DNA from: JALYXI01 sp963795835
Lineage (GTDB): Bacteria; Acidobacteriota; Terriglobia; Bryobacterales; Bryobacteraceae
Assembly (NCBI GenBank): GCA_963795835.1
Contig: CAWCJC010000001.1
Span: forward strand, 558,001-622,000
Length of the DNA stretch: 64,000 nt
Reading direction: 5' to 3'
A program made the position numbers and the translations under genes. Positions 27,070 through 35,523 of this stretch are shown here, one piece after another; positions within the stretch are counted from its first letter, which is position 1, and each line of letters begins with the position of its first letter. The notes under the pieces were generated by a model that worked only from the letters and a program-made list of their open reading frames with translations, was not told the origin of the DNA and made no database searches.

Positions 27070-28033
27070 GTAGAAGTTTCTGTCCCAGGCGTGGCGCTTG
27101 AGGACGGCAAGCGTATTATCGGGCAGTGGGCCCAACCGCGAATAGCTGCAATTCGACTCCACGTTTCGAAGGCTGCGCATCCCGGGAATCACCGTCGACA
27201 CAGCCGGATTCGAAAGGCAAAAGCGTAAGGCTAACTGCGGCAAGTCATGCGCTTCCATTTGCAGATCCGCTAACAGCGCGCTTACTTTTTCCTGCACTTC
27301 AGTCTTGCGATCTCCCTTGAAGTACTCGTTGCGGAAATCGCCTTCGGGAAACTTGGTATCGGGCGCCGATGGTTCCGGTGAGCGAGCCTTCATCGAGCGG
27401 CACCCGCGCGATGACGCCCACGTTGTGCTTGATGGCTGCGGGGAACAGCTTCGCTTCCGGCGTCTGGTCGAAGATGTTGTAGATCACCTGAACGGTATCG
27501 ACCAAGCCGGTTTCCATCAGGGCAATGGCCGAATCGGGCTGGTGGTCGTTGATGGAGACGCCGAAATAGTGAACTTTGCCGGATTGCTTCAGGTCCTCCA
27601 CGGTACGCTTCCATTCATCGCGGCCCAGCCAATCGGGATTCCAGACATGGAATTGTTGAAGGTCAAGGTAAGGCAGGCCCAGATTCTTGAGCGTCGTTTC
27701 CGTGGACGTGCGGATATGATCCTCGGGGAAGACATCGTCGATCCCGACGCCTTCTCGCGCGGGCCAAATCAGGTTCTTCGGCGGAACCTTGGAGGCGACG
27801 TAAACTTTGTGCGAATGCTCGCTCAAAACCTGTCCGATCAGCCGTTCGCTATGGCCTTCGCCATAGGCAAGCGCGGTGTCAATGAAATTCAGGCCTAATT
27901 CAAGAGCGCGGCGCAAGCCGGTAAGCGCTTCATGATCCGTGCCTCCCAACCATTGTCTCTGGCCAATGCCCCAGGCCCCATAGCCGATGTCGCTGACATC
28001 GATGTTCGTCCGTCCCAGCTTCCGATAATGCAT
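27064..28033 (-). CDS. Aldo/keto reductase, one frame break
   Basis: An (alpha/beta)8 oxidoreductase. MHYRKLGRTNIDVSDIGYG is the usual N terminus. The catalytic tetrad is visible as Asp of FIDTALAYGEG, Tyr in the same motif, Lys of VYVASKVPP, and His of LQQFHVWNPDW. The C-terminal part (LALRFCLSNPAVSTVIPG) is in another frame. Removing one base at 27366-27367 gives 322 residues. It should use NADPH to reduce aldehydes or ketones. The substrate is unknown. Confidence 0.9.
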
Positions 28034-28055
28034 TCAGCCCTTATTATAGAGACAT

Positions 28056-28829
28056 ATGCGGCGATTTCTGATCTTGTTGCTGCTGGCCTGCTCGGGGCTC
28101 GCGGCGGCGACCTTCAAGCTTTACCTGGCGGACGGCACCTTCCATATGGTTCGGGAGTATAAAGTGAACGGCGACCGTGTGAAGTATTACTCTACCGAGC
28201 GCGGCGATTGGGAAGAGATTCCTACCGAACTGGTGGATTTGAAGAAGACGGAGGGTGAGCGCGGCGACAAAGCCGCCAAAGTGGCGGAGACAGCCCGCCT
28301 GATTAGCGAAGAGGACAAGGCCGTCCGAGCCCAGCAGGAAGAAGTACTCAAGATTCCGCAGGACCCCGGCGTTTACCTGCTGGAAGACGGCAAGACGCTT
28401 CGCATCTTCAAGCTGGCGGAATCGACCTATCACACGAACAAAGGGCGCGCGATTCTGGCAAAGATGGTGCCCGTTCCGCTGGTGCCGGGCAAGGGGACGG
28501 TGGAAATCGCCGAGCCTCATTCGCTCAACGTGGTGAAGGAGGATCGTCCGGATCTGTATGTGCAGCTTTCGGCGGAAGAGCACTTCGGCATTGTGAAGCT
28601 CACACCGCATGGCTCGGTGCGAATCGCGGAAAAGGTCTCGGTGTTACAGGTGGTCGGCGAAGCAGAAGAGGTGGTGGAGCCAGTTGAGATCTTTCGCAAG
28701 CAGTTGACTGAGAGCGGGCTTTACAAAATCTGGCCCAAAGAGGCAATGGCCCCCGGAGAGTATGCCGTGATTCAGTACTTGCCGGGAAAGCTGAACGCTC
28801 AGTTCTGGGACTTCGCGATTAAACGCTAA
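28056..28829 (+). CDS. Secreted hypothetical protein
   Basis: A protein of 257 residues with a clear signal peptide (FLILLLLACSGLAAA). The N-terminal part reads like a short beta module found in many Acidobacteria secreted proteins (FKLYLADGTFHMVREYKVNG, VKYYSTERGDWEEIP). A charged helix follows (EGERGDKAAKVAETARLISE) and then a beta-rich domain (AEPHSLNVVKEDRPDLYVQL). A TATTAT box at 28042-28047 sits only eight bases before the start. Function unknown. It lies 12 bp upstream of gltX. Confidence 0.72.
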   Translation: MRRFLILLLLACSGLAAATFKLYLADGTFHMVREYKVNGDRVKYYSTERGDWEEIPTELVDLKKTEGERGDKAAKVAETARLISEEDKAVRAQQEEVLKIPQDPGVYLLEDGKTLRIFKLAESTYHTNKGRAILAKMVPVPLVPGKGTVEIAEPHSLNVVKEDRPDLYVQLSAEEHFGIVKLTPHGSVRIAEKVSVLQVVGEAEEVVEPVEIFRKQLTESGLYKIWPKEAMAPGEYAVIQYLPGKLNAQFWDFAIKR

Positions 28830-28841
28830 ACTGACCAGTTG

Positions 28842-30242
28842 ATGCTTAGGCTTCGCTTCGCTCCTTCCCCTACGGGTTTCCTGCATATCGGCAGCGCCCG
28901 GACGTTCATCTTCAATTGGCTCTACGCGCGGCGGAATGGCGGGACTATGATCCTGCGGATCGACGACACGGATGTCGAGCGTAATACGCAGGCTTCGCTG
29001 GATTCGATTTTCGAAGGGCTAAACTTTCTGGGGCTCGGCTGGGATGAGCAGTACCGCCAATCGGAGCGGCTGGCTCTGCACGCGCAAGTAGCAGAGGCGA
29101 TTCGCGTGAAGGGTTTGGCATATCGCGACTTCTCGCCCATGGGGCAGGAGAAGGAGGGGCAGCTATTCAACCCGGCGATGCGCGCGTTAAGCCAGGAGGA
29201 ATCCGACCGGCGGGCCGCGGCGGGGGAACCCTTTGTGCTGCGGTTTCGCGTGCCGAGCGAGACTCCGCGCGATGTGCGGTTTACGGATTTGGTATATGGC
29301 GCGCAATCGAAATCGACCGCGGATATTGAGGACTTCGCGTTGCTCCGAAGCGACGGCATGCCGACCTACCATCTGGCAAGCTGCGCGGACGATATCGATC
29401 TGAAGATCAGCCACGTCGTGCGCGGGCAAGACCATCTTTCGAACACGTTCAAGCACATCCTCATCTTTGAGGCGGCAGGCAGCAAGCCGCCGGAGTTCGC
29501 GCATCTGCCGCTGTTGATCGCGCCCGATGGAACGAAGCTGTCGAAGCGCCGGCATGGGCCCGTGGTCAGCGTGACGACGTATCGCGATCTGGGTTTCCTG
29601 CCGCGCGGCTTCATCAATTTCGTAGTGCTGCTCGGATGGTCTCCCAAAGAGAATCGCGAGGTGATGACGCCGGAGGAGATCATGCAGGTGTTCACGTTTG
29701 AGGGCGTAAACCGCAGTAATGCGCGCGTGAACTTCACCGAGGAGAACCCGATCGACGAGAAGGCGGCGTGGTTGAACGCGCAGCATCTGCGCACCATGCC
29801 GATTGCAGAGTTGGTGCCGTTGGTGGAAGCGGAGTTGGCCGGCGCGGGGTTGACGGTTCCCTTCCCCCCGCCGTGGTTGGATCACGCGGTGGATCTGGTT
29901 CGGGCTCGCTTCTTCACCATCAAGGATTTCTCCACCCGAGGGCGAGCTTACTTTGTGGACGATTTCAAGATCGACGCCGACGCCCTGGAGAAGCTCGACA
30001 AGCCCGGAGCGCGTGAGGGCGTTCGGGAATTGGGGGCGAGGATAGCGGCCTCTGGGGAGTTCACGGAGGCATCGGTCGAAGCTGAGCTTCGCAAGCTGGC
30101 CGAGGAGAAGGGATTGAAGGCGGGGATCCTCATCAACGGCGCCAGGGCCGCGCTGACCGGCCAGTCTGTGGGGCCGAGCGCGTTTCATCTGTTCACGCTG
30201 CTGGGGAAGGATCGCTCCGTGCGGCGGTTGCTCGCAGTATGA
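28842..30242 (+). CDS. gltX: Glutamyl-tRNA synthetase
   Basis: About 466 residues, a normal GluRS length. The class I signatures are PSPTGFLHIGSA (HIGH variant) and GTKLSKRRHGPVV (KMSKS type). It charges tRNA-Glu (and in many bacteria also tRNA-Gln, to be fixed by GatCAB). Whether it is discriminating cannot be told here. The ATG at 28842 is chosen. A TTG at 28839 is directly before it. Its stop overlaps the start of the carbamoyltransferase gene by 4 nt, linking a housekeeping gene to the accessory trio that follows. Confidence 0.95.
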   Translation: MLRLRFAPSPTGFLHIGSARTFIFNWLYARRNGGTMILRIDDTDVERNTQASLDSIFEGLNFLGLGWDEQYRQSERLALHAQVAEAIRVKGLAYRDFSPMGQEKEGQLFNPAMRALSQEESDRRAAAGEPFVLRFRVPSETPRDVRFTDLVYGAQSKSTADIEDFALLRSDGMPTYHLASCADDIDLKISHVVRGQDHLSNTFKHILIFEAAGSKPPEFAHLPLLIAPDGTKLSKRRHGPVVSVTTYRDLGFLPRGFINFVVLLGWSPKENREVMTPEEIMQVFTFEGVNRSNARVNFTEENPIDEKAAWLNAQHLRTMPIAELVPLVEAELAGAGLTVPFPPPWLDHAVDLVRARFFTIKDFSTRGRAYFVDDFKIDADALEKLDKPGAREGVRELGARIAASGEFTEASVEAELRKLAEEKGLKAGILINGARAALTGQSVGPSAFHLFTLLGKDRSVRRLLAV

Positions 30243-31577
30243 ACGGCACTTCGAATGGCACTTCGAACATTCTGGGGATCGGCGGATTGCCGCAGAATGC
30301 GAGCGCGTCGCTAATTCGCAATGGGGCGATTGTCGCGGCGGTGGAGCAAGGGAAGGTATCGCGGCAGCGTGGGCCGAACCCGTATCCGGCGGCTGCGATC
30401 GCGGAGTGTCTGCGGCTTGGAGGCGTTTCGGCGGAGGAGATCGGGACTGTGGCGCTGTCGGAGATGCCTCTCGATTTGGGGGCTCAGTTCCGCAAGGCGC
30501 ACGTGGTCCAGGTGAGCCATCACCAGGCGCATGCGGCGTCGGCTTACTATGCGTCGCCCTTTGAAAGCGCGACGGTATTGACGTTCGACCGGCATGGCTC
30601 ATATCGGGATGGCGAACCGGTGCTGCTTGCAGACCGAGGCCCTGGCAGCGCAGTATAGCCGGATTACGGCACAGCTTGGCTTCGGCGCGGGCGCGGACGA
30701 GCACAAGGTGCAGTGGCTTTCGACAACGGGATCTGAGCTTGCGGCTCGCGTGCAGGAGCAAGTAACATCGGCGGCGTTGAATTTGGCCGAGGGCGCGCAG
30801 AATGTGTGTCTGGCGGGCGGCCTGGCTTACAACGCGCTGATGGTTCGAGCCTTCGAGCAGAGATACAACACTTTCGTACAGCCGGCGGCGGGGAACGCGG
30901 GGCTGTCGCTGGGCGCGGCGCTGCATGTCCTGGGTAAGCACGCCGACGCGGGCGATTACTGTCTGGGACCAAGTTTCACGCCGGAGGAGATCAAACAGGT
31001 ACTCGAGAATTGCAAGCTGAGTTTCCGCTACCTGCAGACGACGGATCACGTGATTGCGAGCGCGCTCGATTGGTTGGGCGATAACAAGATTGTGGCGTGG
31101 ATGCAGGGGCGAATGGAATTCGGGCCGCGCGCGTTGGGCAACCGGAGTATTCTGGCCTCGCCGCTGGACCCGTATTCTACGGAGAACTTGAACACCTACA
31201 TCAAACACCGCGAAGGGTTCCGGAAATTCGCGGCCTCGGTTCCGGAGGAGCGGGCGGCGGAGTACTTTGAGTGCGGGCCGAACGCGCGTCACCTGGCAAC
31301 GGTGAGCCGCGTCAAGCCGGAGCATAAGAAGCGGTTCGCGGCGGCTCTGCTGGGAGAGGATCTGATCCGCGTGCATTCCGTGCGGAAGAGTGACAATCCT
31401 CTGTACTGGCGCCTGTTGGAAGAAGCCGGGCACAGAACCGGACTGCCGGTTTTGTACAACACGTCATTCAACCTTTTCGGTGAGCCGCTGGTGTGTACGC
31501 CGCGGGATGCGGTCCGCAGCTTCTATTCTTCAGGAATCGACGCGCTCCTGGTGGGCAACTTCGCGGTGCAGAAATAA
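30239..31577 (+). CDS. Carbamoyltransferase (NodU/CmcH family, compact), one frame break
   Basis: The N-terminal domain has ILGIGGLPQNASASLIRNG and the conserved HHQAHAASAYYASPF. The C-terminal YrdC-like catalytic part has GLAYNALM, PAAGNAGLSLGAAL, FGPRALGNRSIL, REGFRKFAASV, and NTSFNLFGEP. The frames join near 30632. Removing one base gives 445 residues. NodU/CmcH proteins of about 550-600 residues are common, so the region between FDRHGS and the C-terminal domain is unusually short. Expected reaction: transfer of carbamoyl from carbamoyl phosphate to a hydroxyl of a sugar or antibiotic. The first residues are a tiny tandem repeat (NGTSNGTSN). Confidence 0.87.
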
Positions 31578-31578
31578 C

Positions 31579-32532
31579 GTGGGGCGTTATCCGGTTTTCG
31601 ATCGTTCGCGGCTGGTGGTGAAGCCGCTCAGCGAGCGTGTGAACGACTTGCAGCGCGAGTGGTGGTTGCCGCTCGACGCGGAGGCGCCTCCGTTTGAGCA
31701 TCATCAACTGGCGGAATTGGCTTCGGCGGTTCATGCGGCAAAGCAGCGCGGCGCGGCGCGCATCCTGATGATGGGCGCGCATGTCTTCAAGGCGGGCATG
31801 AATCTGTATCTGATCGATCTGCTGGAGCGCGGGTTGTTGACTCACGTCGCGATGAACGGCGCGGGCGCGATTCACGACTACGAACTGGCGCGAATCGGGG
31901 CGACGACAGAGAGTGTTGCCCGATACATCAAGTCCGGCGAATTCGGGTTGTGGCGGGAGACGGGGGAGCTGAACGATTGGGTTCGTGAATCGCCTGGGGA
32001 AGGGATCGGTGAAGCGGTGGGCCGGCGAATTTTGGAGAGCGGGTTCCGGTACAAAGAGCTGAGCGTACTGGCGGCTGCGTACCGCCTGGGGATTCCCGTC
32101 ACGGTGCATGTGGGAATTGGATACGACATATTGCATGAGCATCCGAACTTCGATGGCGCGGCATTCGGGGCGGCAAGCTACCGCGATTTTCTGATTTTTA
32201 CGGAAGGTGTGACGAAGCTTGAAGGCGGGGTGCTGTTGAACTTTGGTTCGGCGATTATGGGGCCGGAAGTTTATTTGAAAGCTCTGTCGATGGCGCGGAA
32301 TGTCGCCCTTCAGGAGAGCCGGACCATCACGGACTTCACGACGGCCGTGTTCGATTTGGTGCCAATCTCTGGAGATATTCATAAGGAACTGCCGAAGAGC
32401 GACCCCGGATATTATTTCCGGCCGCATAAGACGATCCTGGTTCGCACTGTTACCGATGGCGGACGCAGTATGTATTTCTGTGGGGACCATCGCGCGACGT
32501 TCCCGGCACTTCGGCGCGCGTTAATCGGATGA
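31579..32532 (+). CDS. Deoxyhypusine-synthase-like protein of unknown function
   Basis: A protein of 317 residues from GTG 31579, one base after the carbamoyltransferase stop. The core RILMMGAHVFKAGMN, then MNGAGAIHDYELARIGATTE, and later TVHVGIGYDILHEHP and LLNFGSAIMGPEVYLKAL recalls NAD-dependent deoxyhypusine/homospermidine synthases, which have a Rossmann-like fold. The resemblance is by eye only. No signal peptide or membrane helix. The stop overlaps the kinase start by 4 nt, so the trio is a tight operon. A polyamine-related or sugar-modifying role is possible. I would not assign one. Confidence 0.7.
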   Translation: MGRYPVFDRSRLVVKPLSERVNDLQREWWLPLDAEAPPFEHHQLAELASAVHAAKQRGAARILMMGAHVFKAGMNLYLIDLLERGLLTHVAMNGAGAIHDYELARIGATTESVARYIKSGEFGLWRETGELNDWVRESPGEGIGEAVGRRILESGFRYKELSVLAAAYRLGIPVTVHVGIGYDILHEHPNFDGAAFGAASYRDFLIFTEGVTKLEGGVLLNFGSAIMGPEVYLKALSMARNVALQESRTITDFTTAVFDLVPISGDIHKELPKSDPGYYFRPHKTILVRTVTDGGRSMYFCGDHRATFPALRRALIG

Positions 32533-33467
32533 CCTACTCAGAGATTCTGGCGGCGCTGCCAAATAAAAGCGCGCTGGTTGTGGGCGATATCTGTTTGGAC
32601 CGCTGGTGCACTTACGACCCGAAGGAAGCCGAGCCGTCGCGCGAAACGGGCTTGCCTCGCGTGGGCGTCGTCGAGACGATCGTCACACCGGGCGCGGGGG
32701 GCACGGTAGCGAACAATGCGGTGGCGCTCGGGTTCGGCCGCGTTGCGGTGTTGGGTGCTACTGGCGACGACGGATTCGCGTATGAATTGCGCGGCGCTCT
32801 CGAACGTAACAAGATCGAGAGCGCCCTGGTAGGGTCCTCCCTGATTTCTACCTTTACCTATACCAAGCTGATCAACGCGGAAACCGGCGAAGAGGACCTG
32901 CCGCGCATCGATTTCATCCGTACGACTGACATGCCGGAGAGTGTGGACGCGGCGGTTCTGGCCCGATTGGACCAGATTTGGCGGGAGTTTGACGCGATCT
33001 TCGTTTCCGACCAAGCCGAGACCGCGGCGGGCGGCGTGATTTCTTCGCGCATTCGTGACCGGCTTTGCGAACTGGGTCAGGAGCGGCTGGTTTGGGTGGA
33101 TTCACGGCGGCGCCCACACCTGTTCCGGAACGTGATGGTGAAGGTGAATGAGGATGAAGCGATGGCCATTTCAGCCGATTGGGCGAAATGGCGAAACGAA
33201 GCCAATTTGCCTCTGCTCTTCATTACCAAGGGCGCGGAAGGGGTTAGCGTGATTTCGCCAAGCAACACGAAATTTGTCAAAACGAAGCCAATCTCGAACC
33301 CGGTGGATATCTGCGGGGCGGGCGACAGCTTTTCAGCCGGGGCCGTCGCCGCCCTGGTGACCGGGGCTTCCCCGGTGGAGGCGGCCGATTTAGGAAACCG
33401 TGTCGCCTCGATCACGGTGATGAAGCGGGGAACCGGAACGGCCAGCCCCGCAGAAATTCTAGGCTAG
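32529..33467 (+). CDS. PfkB-family carbohydrate kinase (RfaE/HldE kinase-like)
   Basis: A protein of 312 residues. The ribokinase fold is shown by GDICLDRWCTYDPKEAEPS and PGAGGTVANNAVALG at the N-terminal side and PVDICGAGDSFSAGAVAAL with the catalytic Asp near the end. The N-terminal pattern and VNEDEA are close to the heptose-7-phosphate kinase domain of HldE, but the nucleotidyltransferase half is absent. In context it may phosphorylate the sugar that the carbamoyltransferase modifies. The end overlaps the convergent ABC-F gene by 4 nt. Confidence 0.87.
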   Translation: MTYSEILAALPNKSALVVGDICLDRWCTYDPKEAEPSRETGLPRVGVVETIVTPGAGGTVANNAVALGFGRVAVLGATGDDGFAYELRGALERNKIESALVGSSLISTFTYTKLINAETGEEDLPRIDFIRTTDMPESVDAAVLARLDQIWREFDAIFVSDQAETAAGGVISSRIRDRLCELGQERLVWVDSRRRPHLFRNVMVKVNEDEAMAISADWAKWRNEANLPLLFITKGAEGVSVISPSNTKFVKTKPISNPVDICGAGDSFSAGAVAALVTGASPVEAADLGNRVASITVMKRGTGTASPAEILG

Positions 33468-35201
33468 GACGCCTTTTCGCTCAGCTCCGCCCAGCGGGCG
33501 TAAAGCTCGTCCAGCGTGTGTTGAGCCTGCTCCAGATCGGCTAAAGTCTGTTGGAGCGCCGCTGGATTGGTGTTTACGGCCGGGTCTTCCAGCGCCAAGT
33601 GCTTTTGTTGTACCACGGCGTCAGCGGCTTCCACGCGCTGCTCGATGGTGTCGAATTCGCGGCTTTCGAGGTAGGAAAGGCGCTTCTTGCCAGACGTGTC
33701 CGCCTTCGACTTTGGCCTGCTTTTCCTGGCGGACGGGTGCTTTCTGGAGCGATTCCTCCCACTGGCTATAGTCCGCAAACACACCCGCGCCGCCTTCGCC
33801 ATCGAGTCCGACGACCAGGTTGGAGACATTGTCGAGCATGAAGCGGTCATGCGTGACCAGGACCAGGGCGCCGGGAAAGTCAGTGAGATTCTCTTCCAGA
33901 ACTTCGAGGGTCGGGATGTCGAGATCGTTGGTCGGCTCGTCGAGGAGAAGGACATCCGCCGGTTCGAGCATGAGCTTGGCAATCAGAACTCGCGCTTTTT
34001 CGCCGCCGGAGAGACGGTTGATGGGCATTTCGAGCTGCTCGGGGCGGAACAGGAAACGCTTGGCCCAACTGATGACGTGAACGGGCTTGTCCTGATAGAT
34101 GACCGAATCGCCGTGGGACACCAGGGCGCGTTTGAGAGTTGCGAGAGGATCCACCTGGACGCGGTTTTGGTCGAAGTAGACGATCCGAAGAGGGTCGGCC
34201 CGTTCGACTTCGCCAGAATCGGGCTGGATATCGCCTTTGATGATCTTGAGCAGAGTGCTTTTGCCGGTGCCATTTGCTCCTACGAGCCCAACGCGGCGCC
34301 CGGGGGAAAGGCGGAGGTTGATGTCGCGGAAGAGTTGCTTCCCGCCGAGCGTTTTCGAGACGCCGACGAGTTCGACGAGCTTTTTGGTTTTGCGCTCGGA
34401 GGCTTGAAAGTCGATCTTCGCGGTGCCTGTGCGGTTCCGTTCGGAGACATCGGCCAGTTCGGCCATCAGGCGACCTGCGTCATCAATGCGGGCCTTCGAT
34501 TTCGAAGTGCGGGCTTTCGCGCCGCGGCGGAGCCACTCGATCTCGCCTTTCACTTTGTTCTGGAGCGCGTCCTGTTGACGTGCCTGGACGCTAAGCAGTT
34601 CGTCACGGCGGATCAGGAACTCGCTGTAGTTGCCTTTTACGCGGAAGATGCCCCCGACATACTGGCGGCTGAGTTCTGCCATTTCCGTTGCGATGTTCTC
34701 AAGGAAGTAACGGTCGTGGCTCACGGTGACGCTCGCGAAAGGGGCGGACTTCAGAAGCTTTTCAAGCCAAAGGATTCCTTCCAGATCGAGGTGGTTGGTC
34801 GGTTCGTCCAGCATCAGGACGTCTGGCTCTTTACCGAGCTCGATGGCGATGGCAAGACGCTTCTTCCAGCCGCCGGAGAGGGACTCCACTTTGGCCGTGC
34901 CATCTTCAAAGCCAGCGCGGCCCAGGACTTCCGGAGTGAGAAGGTCGCCTACGGTGGTGCCTGGGGTAAAGACAGACTCTTGAGCGACGTAACCCAGGTG
35001 AAGAGCTTTGCGAAACGAACGCTCGCCTGTATCGGCATCCTGCTGACCGGCTAGAATCTGGAGGAGGGTGGACTTTCCCGCGCCGTTGGGCCCGATGAGA
35101 CCCATTCGATCACCGTCGGAAATTGTGAGGGAGACGCCTTGAAAGAGTGGCTTGGCGCCGAACGATTTGGAGATTTCTTGGAGGTTTATTAGGAGGGGCA
35201 T
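33464..35201 (-). CDS. ABC-F family ATPase (Uup-like), one frame break
   Basis: A soluble duplicated ATPase without membrane helices. Walker A motifs GPNGAGKST and GANGTGKST, signatures ESLSGGWKK and NRLSGGEKAR, and Walker B LMLDEPTNHLD and LLLDEPTNDLD. The C-terminal coiled coil (REFDTIEQRVEAADAV, DLEQAQHTLDELYARW) typical of Uup lies in another frame. Removing one base at 33703-33704 restores about 578 residues. ABC-F proteins act on ribosomes, and Uup also influences DNA transactions. ATG 35201 is preceded by a plain upstream region with a 7-bp hairpin (35239-35259). Confidence 0.92.
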
Positions 35202-35238
35202 GCGCGCCAACACGGGCTCTTAGCGCTGGCGCGCTAAT

Positions 35239-35259
35239 CTCCCGGCCAAGGACCGGGAG
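35239..35259. repeat. Perfect 7-bp inverted repeat between two minus-strand genes
   Basis: CTCCCGG and CCGGGAG around a 7-nt loop, 7 bp after the stop of the small secreted protein (minus strand) and ahead of the ABC-F gene. No U-run follows, so it is only a possible weak terminator. Confidence 0.3.
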
Positions 35260-35266
35260 CACAGAT

Positions 35267-35473
35267 TTACTGGGTTTTTTCGGCTACTTTGTGTGCGGCT
35301 TTGTGGGTACCGTGCTTAATCGCGCGACCGGTCTTTTTGGTGGCCTTCACGGTGCCCCTGCCGACATCTTTTCCGGCTTCCTTTGTGTCATGACCGGCGT
35401 TCTTCATATCCTGGCCGGCAGTTTGTCCAAAGGCGGCGATACCGAGGGCGAGCATTGCAATCGTTAGTTTCAT
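35267..35473 (-). CDS. Small secreted Lys/His-rich protein
   Basis: A protein of 68 residues. Signal peptide LTIAMLALGIAAFGQ, then a strongly basic stretch of degenerate repeats (GQDMKNAGHDTKEAGKDVG, KATKKTGRAIKHGTHKAAHK). There is no cysteine and no recognised domain. Such small repetitive basic secreted proteins are common in Acidobacteria. A periplasmic or DNA/polyanion-binding role is speculation. Confidence 0.65.
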   Translation of the reverse strand: MKLTIAMLALGIAAFGQTAGQDMKNAGHDTKEAGKDVGRGTVKATKKTGRAIKHGTHKAAHKVAEKTQ

Positions 35474-35523
35474 CGTTTTAACTCCTTACAAGTGTAGCAA
35501 AACATTCGCCAAATGAAGATCCG

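Noticed and set aside
30239..30275. Tandem repeat at the carbamoyltransferase start (GGCACTTCGAA twice)
   Set aside because: Only two copies of a 12-bp unit encoding NGTS. It is within the coding sequence and too short to call a repeat element.
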